Shown piece by piece: positions 1-7,560 of a DNA stretch of 33,236 nucleotides; position 1 is the stretch's first letter, and every line of letters begins with the position of its first letter. Source of the stretch: an uncultured Ruminococcus sp. (GTDB lineage: Bacteria; Bacillota; Clostridia; Oscillospirales; Ruminococcaceae). Where the stretch lies: the NCBI GenBank assembly GCA_947176415.1, contig CAMWQJ010000012.1, positions 1-33,236 of the forward strand. The letters are read 5' to 3'. The position numbers and the translations under genes were made by a program. The notes under the pieces are model-generated. The model had not been told where the DNA came from and did not search any database. It was given only the letters and a program-made list of their open reading frames with translations.

Positions 1-524
1 TCGTTTCTGTCATCCACATTGCCCGAAGTAAGGCAGAAAGACAGAATCTCACCTTTATCGTTGATAATCAGATGCAGTTTAAAGCCATAGAACCAGCCCA
101 TGGAACTTTTTCCTGTTTTTGCATATTCGCTGAAAACACGATGATTATGTATTCTGTGATTATCACATACTTTCAACGGAGTAGAGTCAACAAAAGATAT
201 TCCTGAGCACTTGCCAAAACGTGCTTTTATAGTGTATAATACAAGTGGGACAAGTGCGAACTGCATAATTTCTACAAACCGGTTATAACTTACAAGATCA
301 GGAAAATCTTTTCTCTGGTGTACCATTACATACTTTGTATAATACCATTTAAATGTCCTATATCCGGATAGATGATACATAATCAGTATTGTCATAATTT
401 CACTCAATGACATTCTTGTTCTGGAGACAACCTCCTCTTTATCTATCAACAGTCTGTCTCTGCAATAATCCTCATATGCTTTGCAAAAATCATCTGCATC
501 ATAAAAAATTGCTGTTTGTTTCAT
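1..524 (-). CDS. IS982-family transposase, C-terminus cut by window edge
   Basis: The reverse strand reads as one open frame from ATG (522-524) off the left edge, giving 174 residues without a stop. It begins MKQTAIFYDADDFCKAYEDY. Blocks typical of IS982 transposases are visible: 'SEIMTILIMYHLSGYRTFKWYY', then 'SFVDSTPLKVCDNHRI' with the first DDE Asp, then 'SSMGWFYGFKLHLIINDKG' and 'TSGNVDDR'. IS982 enzymes are about 290-300 residues, so roughly the last 40% lies outside the window. Nothing in the visible part is frameshifted, so the element may be intact. An extended -10 (TGTTATAAT, TATAAT at 569-574 on the minus strand) lies about 45 bp upstream of the ATG without a good -35. That fits IS elements whose promoter is completed only at a circle junction, but this is inference. 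Family assignment is confident; activity is unknown. Confidence 0.88.
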   Translation of the reverse strand, partial: MKQTAIFYDADDFCKAYEDYCRDRLLIDKEEVVSRTRMSLSEIMTILIMYHLSGYRTFKWYYTKYVMVHQRKDFPDLVSYNRFVEIMQFALVPLVLYTIKARFGKCSGISFVDSTPLKVCDNHRIHNHRVFSEYAKTGKSSMGWFYGFKLHLIINDKGEILSFCLTSGNVDDRN

Positions 525-600
525 AGAAGAAACCGTATTTCTGTTACTTTGGGTTTGTGGTTATTCTCATTATAACAGATTTTGGCGGTTCTTTCTTTTT
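1..600 (-). mobile_element. IS982-type insertion sequence (partial, outer boundary not resolved)
   Basis: The element includes the transposase frame plus the upstream segment with the -10 at 569-574. Only one end falls in the window, so the terminal inverted repeat cannot be confirmed by pairing and 600 is an approximate limit. The T-rich stretch near 592-603 may be flanking DNA. Confidence 0.5.
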
Positions 601-658
601 TTTCATCGAACACACATTGTTCCAAACAGTATAAAAATTTAAGTCTGAAAAACTTATA

Positions 659-694
659 GCCTGTGAAGTAAAAAACGCTTCACAGGCTCTTTTT
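659..694 (+). terminator. Orphan rho-independent terminator
   Basis: There is a perfect 10-bp stem, GCCTGTGAAG (659-668) with CTTCACAGGC (678-687), and a 9-nt loop, followed by TCTTTTT. It is oriented to stop plus-strand transcripts, but no plus-strand gene lies upstream in the window; the transposase there runs the other way. It was probably the terminator of a gene now displaced beyond the insertion sequence. Confidence 0.8.
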
Positions 695-844
695 GCGGAT
701 ATTAAAAAATTATGAATAAATGCACATTTTTTCAGTGAAAGTCAACAATAAGTATTATAATTTCAGAATTGACTTGAAAATCCAATCTATCGTTTCCGAT
801 TAAAAAATAAATCCGAAAATACGGAATCTTTGCAAAATAAAATA
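695..844. other. Intergenic, A+T-rich, no gene seen
   Basis: No ribosome binding site with a plausible frame, no RNA fold and no good promoter was recognised here. The stretch between the orphan terminator and the tRNA terminator appears to be spacer. Confidence 0.5.
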
Positions 845-873
845 CACCTAACGATTATATCATTCGTTAGGTG
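845..873 (-). terminator. Terminator of tRNA-Gln
   Basis: A perfect 10-bp stem, CACCTAACGA (845-854) with TCGTTAGGTG (864-873), starts 7 nt past the CCA end of the tRNA. On the minus strand it is followed by the T-rich tract TATTTTATTTT. Confidence 0.8.
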
Positions 874-879
874 CAATTA

Positions 880-955
880 TGGTTGGGGTGCAGGGATTTG
901 AACCCCGGAAATGACGGAGTCAGAGTCCGTTGCCTTACCGCTTGGCGACACCCCA
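880..955 (-). tRNA. tRNA-Gln (anticodon CUG)
   Basis: The reverse strand folds as a complete 76-nt tRNA with encoded CCA (880-882). The acceptor stem is TGGGGTG with CACCCCA and the discriminator is A. The anticodon stem ACGGA/TCCGT encloses the loop CTCTGAC, giving anticodon CTG, which reads CAG glutamine codons. The T loop has the standard GGTTCAAATCC form. It stands alone, with its own consensus promoter and terminator, divergent from the lipid kinase gene. Confidence 0.95.
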
Positions 956-994
956 GTGTCTTGAAAATCATGCTGTAAATCATTCAGCTTCTAT

Positions 995-1023
995 ATTATA
1001 TCACGGGAATTTAAAAAAGTCAA
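995..1023 (-). promoter_or_regulatory. Sigma-A promoter of tRNA-Gln
   Basis: On the minus strand, TTGACT (1018-1023), 17 bp, then TATAAT (995-1000), preceded by TG one base upstream (extended -10). It lies 40 bp before the mature tRNA 5' end and is back to back with the promoter of the lipid kinase. Confidence 0.85.
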
Positions 1024-1066
1024 GAGGTTTTTATATATTTTTTTATTTTAATTATATCGTGCCGTA

Positions 1067-1095
1067 TTGAAAAAATATTAAAATCGTTATATAAT
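1067..1095 (+). promoter_or_regulatory. Sigma-A promoter of the lipid kinase gene
   Basis: TTGAAA (1067-1072), 17 bp, TATAAT (1090-1095). The ribosome binding site AGGAGGG begins at 1103, so the untranslated leader would be very short. Confidence 0.8.
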
Positions 1096-1119
1096 AGTAT
1101 TCAGGAGGGTTTAAGGCTT

Positions 1120-2067
1120 ATGACTAAGATGTATTTGATAGTAAACCTTGTTGCAGGAAAAGCACTTATAAATGACAATCTCGGCTATATAATAGACGAA
1201 TTTACAAAGACGGGCTATGAAGTCACGGTACACACGACTCAGAACGGAGCGGACGCAACGGAATCGGCGGAATATGCGTGCGACAAGGAATTTGACATAA
1301 TCGTGTGTGCGGGCGGGGACGGCACGCTCAGCCAGTGTATGCAGGGGATTATGAAAAGCAGAAAAAAAATTCCTGTCGGTTATATTCCGTCAGGCTCTAC
1401 AAATGACTTTGCAAGAAGTCTTGACATACCGAAAAACACAATAAACGCTGTCCGTTGGATTATTGACGGAACGCCGACGGGGTGTGACGTGGGAAAATTC
1501 AATGATTCCTACTTTATGTATATATCGGCATTCGGTGCGTTCACCAACATAACATACGAAACGCCACAGCCTCTGAAAAACAGGCTCGGACATTCCGCCT
1601 ACATTCTGAATGGTCTTTTGCAGATAACAAGTATACGCTCCAAACGCATGAGGATTGAATATGACGGAAATGTCATTGAAGATGATTTCCTTTTCGGAAT
1701 GGTGACGAATACGGCTTCTGTTGCCGGTCTTCTTTCGTTAAATGATTTTATGTTTGACGACGGACTGTTTGAAGTAGTCCTTATAAAAAAACCGTCCAAT
1801 ATCGTTCAGCTGAGAGACATAGTTCAGTCACTTCTCAACATGAATGAGGAGATAGACAGGGACTATATAAAATTTTTCAGAACGGATTTAATAAAATTCA
1901 CCTGTCTTGACGAAGAGCCGGCAACGTGGACTATGGACGGCGAATATGGTGGCGACGCTATGGAATGCACAATCTCGAACTGTAAAAAAGCGGTTGAACT
2001 CATGATTTGCAAATGTGACGAGACAAAATTTTCTCCCGATGATACGGCTGACAAAGACAAAGCATAA
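1120..2067 (+). CDS. Diacylglycerol/lipid kinase family protein (DagK/YegS/BmrU type)
   Basis: This is a cytosolic ATP-dependent kinase of the diacylglycerol-kinase catalytic family, which phosphorylates diacylglycerol or related lipids so they re-enter phospholipid synthesis. The 315-residue length is normal. The nucleotide-binding signature 'CAGGDGTLSQ' (GGDGT at 65-69) and the family block 'PSGSTNDFARS' (90-100; usually G-T-G-N-D) are present. The C-terminal half is the beta-rich YegS-like domain. AGGAGGG is centred about 13 nt before the ATG at 1120; a second in-frame ATG at codon 4 (1129) gives the more usual 'MYLIVN' start and cannot be excluded. The exact lipid substrate cannot be read from sequence. 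The next gene starts 72 bp downstream with no clear terminator, so co-transcription is possible. Confidence 0.88.
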   Translation: MTKMYLIVNLVAGKALINDNLGYIIDEFTKTGYEVTVHTTQNGADATESAEYACDKEFDIIVCAGGDGTLSQCMQGIMKSRKKIPVGYIPSGSTNDFARSLDIPKNTINAVRWIIDGTPTGCDVGKFNDSYFMYISAFGAFTNITYETPQPLKNRLGHSAYILNGLLQITSIRSKRMRIEYDGNVIEDDFLFGMVTNTASVAGLLSLNDFMFDDGLFEVVLIKKPSNIVQLRDIVQSLLNMNEEIDRDYIKFFRTDLIKFTCLDEEPATWTMDGEYGGDAMECTISNCKKAVELMICKCDETKFSPDDTADKDKA

Positions 2068-2139
2068 AAAAAATGTCCGTTTAAGGCGTATCTCTACGAA
2101 TATATTATATATCAAAAAAACAGAAAGGAAAATTTTTTA

Positions 2140-3777
2140 ATGAAGTACAGCAGAAAAATCACGCTCTGTGCATTCACGGCACTTCTCGGTATGGCTACTG
2201 CCGTTCCGTCCGTGTCGTATGCGGAGGCGGAGCATATTTCCGAATGGGTTACCGATGAAAACGGCAGAATCTTCTATTATGATGTCAACGGTGATTTACT
2301 GACGGGAGAACAGGAAGTAGACGGGGAAAAATATCTTTTTTCCGCAAACGGAGTATTAAAAACAGGCTGGCGTACTGTTGACGGACAGCGACGTTATTAT
2401 GATACAAAGACGGGAAAAGCCTTATATGGCTGGGTTGACTACTGCGGAAACAAGTACTATATAGACTCCGAAAAAGGCAAAACCACAGGTTTTTTCCACG
2501 ACAGCGAAAGCAACAGTGCCTATATTACGAATGAAAAAGGCTCGGCAATAGCTGAAGAGGGTTTTACGGAATTAAACGGCAGTACATATTACGTAAACGG
2601 CAACGGCAACGCAGAAACAGGAATTGTTGAAGTAGACGGAAAAAATTATTTCTTTTCAGAAGATGACGGCTGTATGAATATATCGGACTGGATAACCACA
2701 GAGGACGGACGTACCTGTTACAGCAACAAGGACGGCTCTTTGCTTGTCGGCTGGTGGAAAATCGGCGAGAGTACATATTATTTCAATAAAGACTGCTCGC
2801 TTGCAAGGGGCGTTACGGAAATTGACGGAGAAGGAATTTACTGTCTTGACGACACGACTGGCGAAAGAAAAACAGGTTGGCAGACAATAAATGACGAGCA
2901 ATATTATTTCAGCACGTCAAACGGTAAAATGCTTGTCGGCTGGTGGAATATCAGCGACGAGACGTATTATTTCGACCAGGACGGCGTACTTATGAAAGGT
3001 CTTGTAAAAATTGGCGACGGTACATATTATCTTCTTGACGATACAACAGGCGCAAGGCTTACGGGCTGGCAGAACATTGACGGAAACGGCTATTATTTCA
3101 GCGAGGAAGACGGAAAAATGCTTTTCGGATTTCAGACAATCGGAGAAAATAAATTTTTCTTCAACAATGACGGAACGCTTGCGAGAGACATGTTTTTAAC
3201 AGACAGCAACGGAAAGTATTATGTAGACAATTACGGCGTTGTTGCAACAGGCTGGCAGACCGTCGGCGATGATGAATATTTCTTCGACGAAAACGGAATA
3301 ATGGTTACAGATACGACAATAGACGGAAAAATTATCGGTGCGGACGGAAAAGTGCAGAAATTGTCGGCAATACAGAAAAAAGGCAACGAAATAATAGCAC
3401 AGATTGGCACGTCTACAGAGGCTATATTTAATTTTGTCCGTCTCAATAACAAGTATTATAAAATTGAAGAGACAAGAAGCCTCGCACAGATTAATTCTAT
3501 AGGCTGGGGGTATTTTGCGGAATACGCCCTTAACAACAGATTTATCGTCTGCTACTACTTCGCAGGACTTACTGACCTGCTCTTAAAACAGGCGGGCTGG
3601 CAGTCAAGAATAGTCTACGGCACGGGCACAGGTGCAGGTGACCACTACTGGAATGAAGTCTATGCCAACGGCACATGGTATGCAATAGATACGTGCAACG
3701 GTCATCATATGGTTAGTTTCAGTCAGCTACAGGCATACGGCTACACTTTCTATCAGTATGTATATCCCACTTATTAA
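2140..3777 (+). CDS. Secreted wall-binding repeat protein with C-terminal transglutaminase-like domain
   Basis: A signal peptide (about 1-28, ending 'VSYA') is followed by many roughly 20-residue aromatic repeats (about 35-400) of the glucan/choline-binding type, with patterns such as 'GWQTINDEQYYF', 'GWWNISDETYYFD' and 'GWQNIDGNGYYF'. Such repeats bind wall polymers or glucans. The last ~140 residues look like a transglutaminase/protease fold, with Cys471 ('FIVCYYFAGL'), His502 ('DHYWNEVY') and Asp517 ('AIDTCNG') in the order and spacing of the catalytic Cys-His-Asp triad. It could crosslink or cleave surface proteins. It has no sortase motif or dockerin, so attachment would rely on the repeats. 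The gene has a GAAAGGA site before the ATG and is followed 28 bp later by the lipoprotein gene. The domain reading is confident; the substrate is unknown. Confidence 0.82.
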   Translation: MKYSRKITLCAFTALLGMATAVPSVSYAEAEHISEWVTDENGRIFYYDVNGDLLTGEQEVDGEKYLFSANGVLKTGWRTVDGQRRYYDTKTGKALYGWVDYCGNKYYIDSEKGKTTGFFHDSESNSAYITNEKGSAIAEEGFTELNGSTYYVNGNGNAETGIVEVDGKNYFFSEDDGCMNISDWITTEDGRTCYSNKDGSLLVGWWKIGESTYYFNKDCSLARGVTEIDGEGIYCLDDTTGERKTGWQTINDEQYYFSTSNGKMLVGWWNISDETYYFDQDGVLMKGLVKIGDGTYYLLDDTTGARLTGWQNIDGNGYYFSEEDGKMLFGFQTIGENKFFFNNDGTLARDMFLTDSNGKYYVDNYGVVATGWQTVGDDEYFFDENGIMVTDTTIDGKIIGADGKVQKLSAIQKKGNEIIAQIGTSTEAIFNFVRLNNKYYKIEETRSLAQINSIGWGYFAEYALNNRFIVCYYFAGLTDLLLKQAGWQSRIVYGTGTGAGDHYWNEVYANGTWYAIDTCNGHHMVSFSQLQAYGYTFYQYVYPTY

Positions 3778-3805
3778 TTGACAGGAAAAACGGAGGAAAA
3801 TTATT

Positions 3806-4708
3806 ATGAATTTAAGAAAATTACTTTTTATATCGGCACTTGCTGTTACTGTTTCGGCTGTTTCATGCGGAAAAGACAACGAAAACACAGTATCTTCTGT
3901 TGAATTTTCGTTAAACGAAAGTTCAGCTACGGAGGAAACGACGGAAGCGACAACCGAGACGGAAGAAACCACGACAACGGCAGTTACAACAACAGGCACG
4001 GAGACAACAACCACTGCCACGGATACGACAACCGAAACAACGGCGGAGTCCACGACAACTGAAACTTCAACAACGAAAAAAACGACAAAGACAGCAAGAA
4101 CAACAACAATTCCGAGAACAAATAACAATGAAAACTCTAATAATATTTCTGACGGAAACGAAAATAACTCGACATCTGATAATGTTGACGATAACAACGA
4201 ACAGCAACAGGACAGTCAGCCACAGGACACCACCGCACCCGACGACACACAGCAGGGTGAAGAAAATACTACCGAGCCTGATACTACTGAGCCTGTCACC
4301 GAGCCACAGCAGAACAGTTTACAGTTCAGCCTTGATAACCTGCTGAGTAACGCTTCGGGAATCATTTCTTCGCTCGGTACTCCTGACTATGAGGGCGTAA
4401 GTCCTGCCTGCACCTCAAATGGAAAAGATGTCAAGACCTATCAGTATAAAGGACTTGAAATACAATGTTACGTGGACGGCGGAAGTGAATATATATTCAG
4501 CATTGAAATAACTGAAAACATACACAGCACAGACAAGGGTATTACTGTGGGAAGCTCACGTGCGGAAGTTGAGACGGCTTACGGCACGGGAACGGAAAGC
4601 GGTGGCTATACTGTTTACGAGTCCACGGCAGACAACGTAACACGTGAAATCGATATAAAATACAGCGGTGATACTGTTGTGTCCGTAATTTTCTATACGC
4701 CCGTATAA
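3806..4708 (+). CDS. Lipoprotein with Thr-rich stalk and small C-terminal domain
   Basis: The 300-residue product starts with a lipoprotein signal whose lipobox is 'SAVSC' with Cys21, so it should be lipid-anchored on the outer face of the membrane. Residues about 42-100 are almost all Thr/Glu/Ala ('TTTATDTTTETTAES'), and about 100-170 are Asn/Asp/Gln/Pro-rich; together they form a flexible wall-spanning stalk. The last ~125 residues are a compact domain containing 'KGITVGSSRAEVETAYG', a helix entry resembling SmpA/BLIP-like repeats. That resemblance is tentative. It lies 28 bp after the transglutaminase-like gene and 16 bp before the acyltransferase gene, so it is probably the lipoprotein of this surface operon. 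Function unknown. Confidence 0.75.
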   Translation: MNLRKLLFISALAVTVSAVSCGKDNENTVSSVEFSLNESSATEETTEATTETEETTTTAVTTTGTETTTTATDTTTETTAESTTTETSTTKKTTKTARTTTIPRTNNNENSNNISDGNENNSTSDNVDDNNEQQQDSQPQDTTAPDDTQQGEENTTEPDTTEPVTEPQQNSLQFSLDNLLSNASGIISSLGTPDYEGVSPACTSNGKDVKTYQYKGLEIQCYVDGGSEYIFSIEITENIHSTDKGITVGSSRAEVETAYGTGTESGGYTVYESTADNVTREIDIKYSGDTVVSVIFYTPV

Positions 4709-4724
4709 TTAAGGGGGAAAAGTA

Positions 4725-6131
4725 TTGGTTTTCAGCAGTCCGGTATTTCTTTTCATATTTCTTACGGCGGTATTTATACTTTATCGTGTAATACCGTCCG
4801 TCACGGCTAAAAACATTCTTCTGCTTGTTTTCAGCCTTGTATTTTACGCCTACGGCGAGCCGAAAGCTATAGTTCTCATGATTATTTCAATCGCTATGAA
4901 TTATATCTTCGGTATCGCAATGAAAGAGACAAACAGGTCAAAAAAGACTGTACTTATAATAGGTATAGCATCTAATCTTCTTATGCTCGGTATATTCAAA
5001 TATGCGGGATTCGGTGCGGAGATTCTGAACCGTCTGCCTTTTCTGAATATCGGTATACCGCATATCGCACTGCCTGTGGGAATAAGTTTCTACACTTTTC
5101 AGGCAATGTCATATGTTATAGACGCATATAAAAATCCCTCATACATACAGAAAAATTTATACAAGCTCGCACTTTATATAACTTTTTTTCCACAGCTTGT
5201 CGCAGGTCCTGTTGTAAAATACTATGACTTTGCGGAACAGATTGACAGCAGAAAAACAACTCCCGAAAAAACCGCTAAGGGCATAAGGCGGTTTATAACG
5301 GGGCTTTCAAAAAAACTTCTCATAGCAAATACAATGGCTTTGTGTGCGGACTTTGTATACGGTCTTGAAATAAAAGAAATAACATTTCCGCTTGCATGGC
5401 TCGGTGCTGTATCGTATATGATGCAGATTTATTTTGATTTCAGTGGTTACAGCGATATGGCTATAGGTCTCGGAAAGATGTTCGGATTTGATTTCAGGGA
5501 GAATTTTGACTATCCGTATATTTCGGGAAGTATGCAGGAGTTCTGGCGGAGGTGGCATATATCCGTATCGACATGGTTTAAAGAGTATGTATATATTCCG
5601 CTCGGCGGAAACAGAAAAGGAAAAGTCCGCACCGCAGTAAATAAATTAATAGTGTTTTTCCTGACAGGTTTATGGCACGGTGCGAGTTTTAACTTTATCA
5701 TATGGGGACTTATAAACGGTGCTTTTATGATGGCGGAATCCTACAAAATAATCAACACAGACAAATGGCTGAAACCTTTCCGCCATATCTACGCACTTTT
5801 TGTCACGGTTACTGCATTTGTTTTTTTCAGGGCTGACAATCTTTCCACAGCCTTCGGATTTATCGGTAAGATGTTCAGTTTTTCGGAAACAAACAGTGAA
5901 AGCACAGCAGTTTTCATACAGCAACTCACACCCATGTATATAATAATGCTCGTGACGGCAGTTGTTTTTTCGATGCCCGTGTGGCAGATGATAAGCAGTA
6001 GAATAAAATCCGAAAAAATAATATCCTGTGGCGAAACGGCTTATTATATAGTTTCTCTGATACTTCTGCTTGTCTGCATTCTGACACTTTCGTCTGCTTC
6101 ATATAATCCTTTTATTTATTTCCGATTCTGA
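4725..6131 (+). CDS. MBOAT-family membrane O-acyltransferase (AlgI/DltB/PatA type)
   Basis: This polytopic membrane protein of 468 residues moves acyl, usually acetyl, groups across the membrane for O-acylation of an exported glycan or wall polymer. The family core is plain: 'IYFDFSGYSDMAIGLG' (235-250), 'MQEFWRRWHIS' (His278), 'YIPLGGNRKG' and 'FLTGLWHGASFNF' with the invariant catalytic His318. Hydrophobic segments run through the whole length. Translation most likely starts at TTG 4725, which follows an AGGGGGA site by about 8 nt and gives the expected 'MVFSSPVFLF' start; no ATG or GTG fits as well. It is 13 bp upstream of an AlgJ/AlgX-like gene, the usual partner. The acceptor polymer is unknown. 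Confidence 0.92.
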   Translation: MVFSSPVFLFIFLTAVFILYRVIPSVTAKNILLLVFSLVFYAYGEPKAIVLMIISIAMNYIFGIAMKETNRSKKTVLIIGIASNLLMLGIFKYAGFGAEILNRLPFLNIGIPHIALPVGISFYTFQAMSYVIDAYKNPSYIQKNLYKLALYITFFPQLVAGPVVKYYDFAEQIDSRKTTPEKTAKGIRRFITGLSKKLLIANTMALCADFVYGLEIKEITFPLAWLGAVSYMMQIYFDFSGYSDMAIGLGKMFGFDFRENFDYPYISGSMQEFWRRWHISVSTWFKEYVYIPLGGNRKGKVRTAVNKLIVFFLTGLWHGASFNFIIWGLINGAFMMAESYKIINTDKWLKPFRHIYALFVTVTAFVFFRADNLSTAFGFIGKMFSFSETNSESTAVFIQQLTPMYIIMLVTAVVFSMPVWQMISSRIKSEKIISCGETAYYIVSLILLLVCILTLSSASYNPFIYFRF

Positions 6132-6144
6132 CGGGGGTGCATTT

Positions 6145-7542
6145 ATGAAAAAAAATTTATTATATAGAATATATTCAGCAATCTTTGTCGTAATATGCCT
6201 CGTTCCGTCTGTTCTTGCACCTTTTATAAAGTCCGATTCTTCAGGCGAAAAACGTCGTCTTTCCGAACTTCCGAGAGCAACCAACGATGACGGAACGGTG
6301 AATTTTGACTTTTTCAGCGAGTTTGAAACATATTTTTCCGAGCATTTCGCTTTCCGTCAGCAACTTGTAACTCTTGACGGAAAATTAAAGTCCGCCGTAT
6401 TCGGAACTTCTTCCAATCAGGACGTTATTGTCGGCAAGGACGGCTGGCTTTATTACGGCGAGACGGTAAATGATTTTCTCAACATCAAAACGCTCAGCAG
6501 ACGTGGCATAAACAACATAAAAAACAATCTTGATATGATGTATAAATATTGTCAGCGAAACAATGCGGATTTTATCTTCACAATTGCACCCGATAAAAAT
6601 TCCGTATATCCCGAATATATGCCGTATAATTACGTTCCTGACGAAAACGTAAAGGGAAATTATGAAAATCTTTCGGAAAGTCTGGAAGAAGATTTTCCTT
6701 ATTGTGACATGAAAGAAGTTATTTTAAATACAAAGGCGAATATACCGCTTTATCACAAAAAAGATACCCACTGGAATAATCTTGGTGCTTATGCAGGACA
6801 CGCACGCCTTATGGAAATGCTCGGCAGGGAAAAATGCCCATCAGGCAACTGGACAATTTCCTACAACCACAAGGGCGATTTGTCGGATATGATTTTTCCG
6901 ACCGAAAAAGCAGATGACATACAGGTTTACAGCGACTATAATTATAAATATCAGTATCTCGGACGGTTTACTTCGTTTGATGATATGACTATAAAAACTT
7001 TCTGCGAGGGAAAAAACGGAAATTTATTGATGTACCGTGATTCCTACGGAGAAGCCATATTGCCGTTTATTGCGGAGTGTTTCGGCACGGCGGAGTTTTC
7101 ACGAACAGTGCCTTACCGCATGGACAATATCGGCGAAAACGGTGCAGATACTGTTATACTCGAAATTGTCGAAAGAAATATTCCTAACCTCCAGAAATAT
7201 GCTCCGCTTATGCCCGCACCCGTTGCAGAAAATTTAAGTTTTAACACTCTTGAGGTATGCAGGGACTTTACGGCTATGAGCGAGCAGAGCGGAAATTTTA
7301 TTCACATTTTCGGAGAACTCGGCGAGGAATTTTTTAAAAGCGACAGGGCGGAAATTTTCATAACCGCAAACGGAGTTACATATAAGGCTTTTAATGCTTT
7401 TGAAGACAGGCTTATGGGACGTGAGGGAGAAACAAGCGACAACGGATTTTCGCTGTATATTCCGTCAGATACGGGGGTTAATCCCGACAATATAACAATA
7501 ATATCTGTGAATGAGGACGGCAGTGCCGTTTCGTCACAGTAA
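6145..7542 (+). CDS. AlgJ/AlgX-like SGNH acetyltransferase, partner of the MBOAT protein
   Basis: An N-terminal membrane anchor (about 8-28) is followed by an extracytoplasmic domain of the AlgX/AlgJ (DHHW-type) SGNH-like family. The features are 'VGKDGWLYYGE' (96-106), 'FIFTIAPDKNSVYPE' and the Asp-His pair in 'KKDTHWNNLGAYAG' (Asp207, His209). The nucleophile Ser300 lies in 'MYRDSYGEAILPF'. Asp-His before Ser is the circularly permuted order known for AlgX. In characterised systems the MBOAT protein passes acetyl to this partner, which places it on the polymer outside the cell. Spacing of 13 bp to the acyltransferase and 18 bp to the next gene indicates one transcript. The catalytic triad is complete. 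The glycan acceptor is not evident. Confidence 0.87.
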   Translation: MKKNLLYRIYSAIFVVICLVPSVLAPFIKSDSSGEKRRLSELPRATNDDGTVNFDFFSEFETYFSEHFAFRQQLVTLDGKLKSAVFGTSSNQDVIVGKDGWLYYGETVNDFLNIKTLSRRGINNIKNNLDMMYKYCQRNNADFIFTIAPDKNSVYPEYMPYNYVPDENVKGNYENLSESLEEDFPYCDMKEVILNTKANIPLYHKKDTHWNNLGAYAGHARLMEMLGREKCPSGNWTISYNHKGDLSDMIFPTEKADDIQVYSDYNYKYQYLGRFTSFDDMTIKTFCEGKNGNLLMYRDSYGEAILPFIAECFGTAEFSRTVPYRMDNIGENGADTVILEIVERNIPNLQKYAPLMPAPVAENLSFNTLEVCRDFTAMSEQSGNFIHIFGELGEEFFKSDRAEIFITANGVTYKAFNAFEDRLMGREGETSDNGFSLYIPSDTGVNPDNITIISVNEDGSAVSSQ

Positions 7543-7560
7543 AAACGAAAGGAAAAATTT

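Noticed and set aside
3727-4197. 156-codon minus-strand frame rich in Val and Ser
   Set aside because: It is the complement of Thr codons in the lipoprotein stalk (ACN read backward gives Val-like codons) and has no ribosome site.
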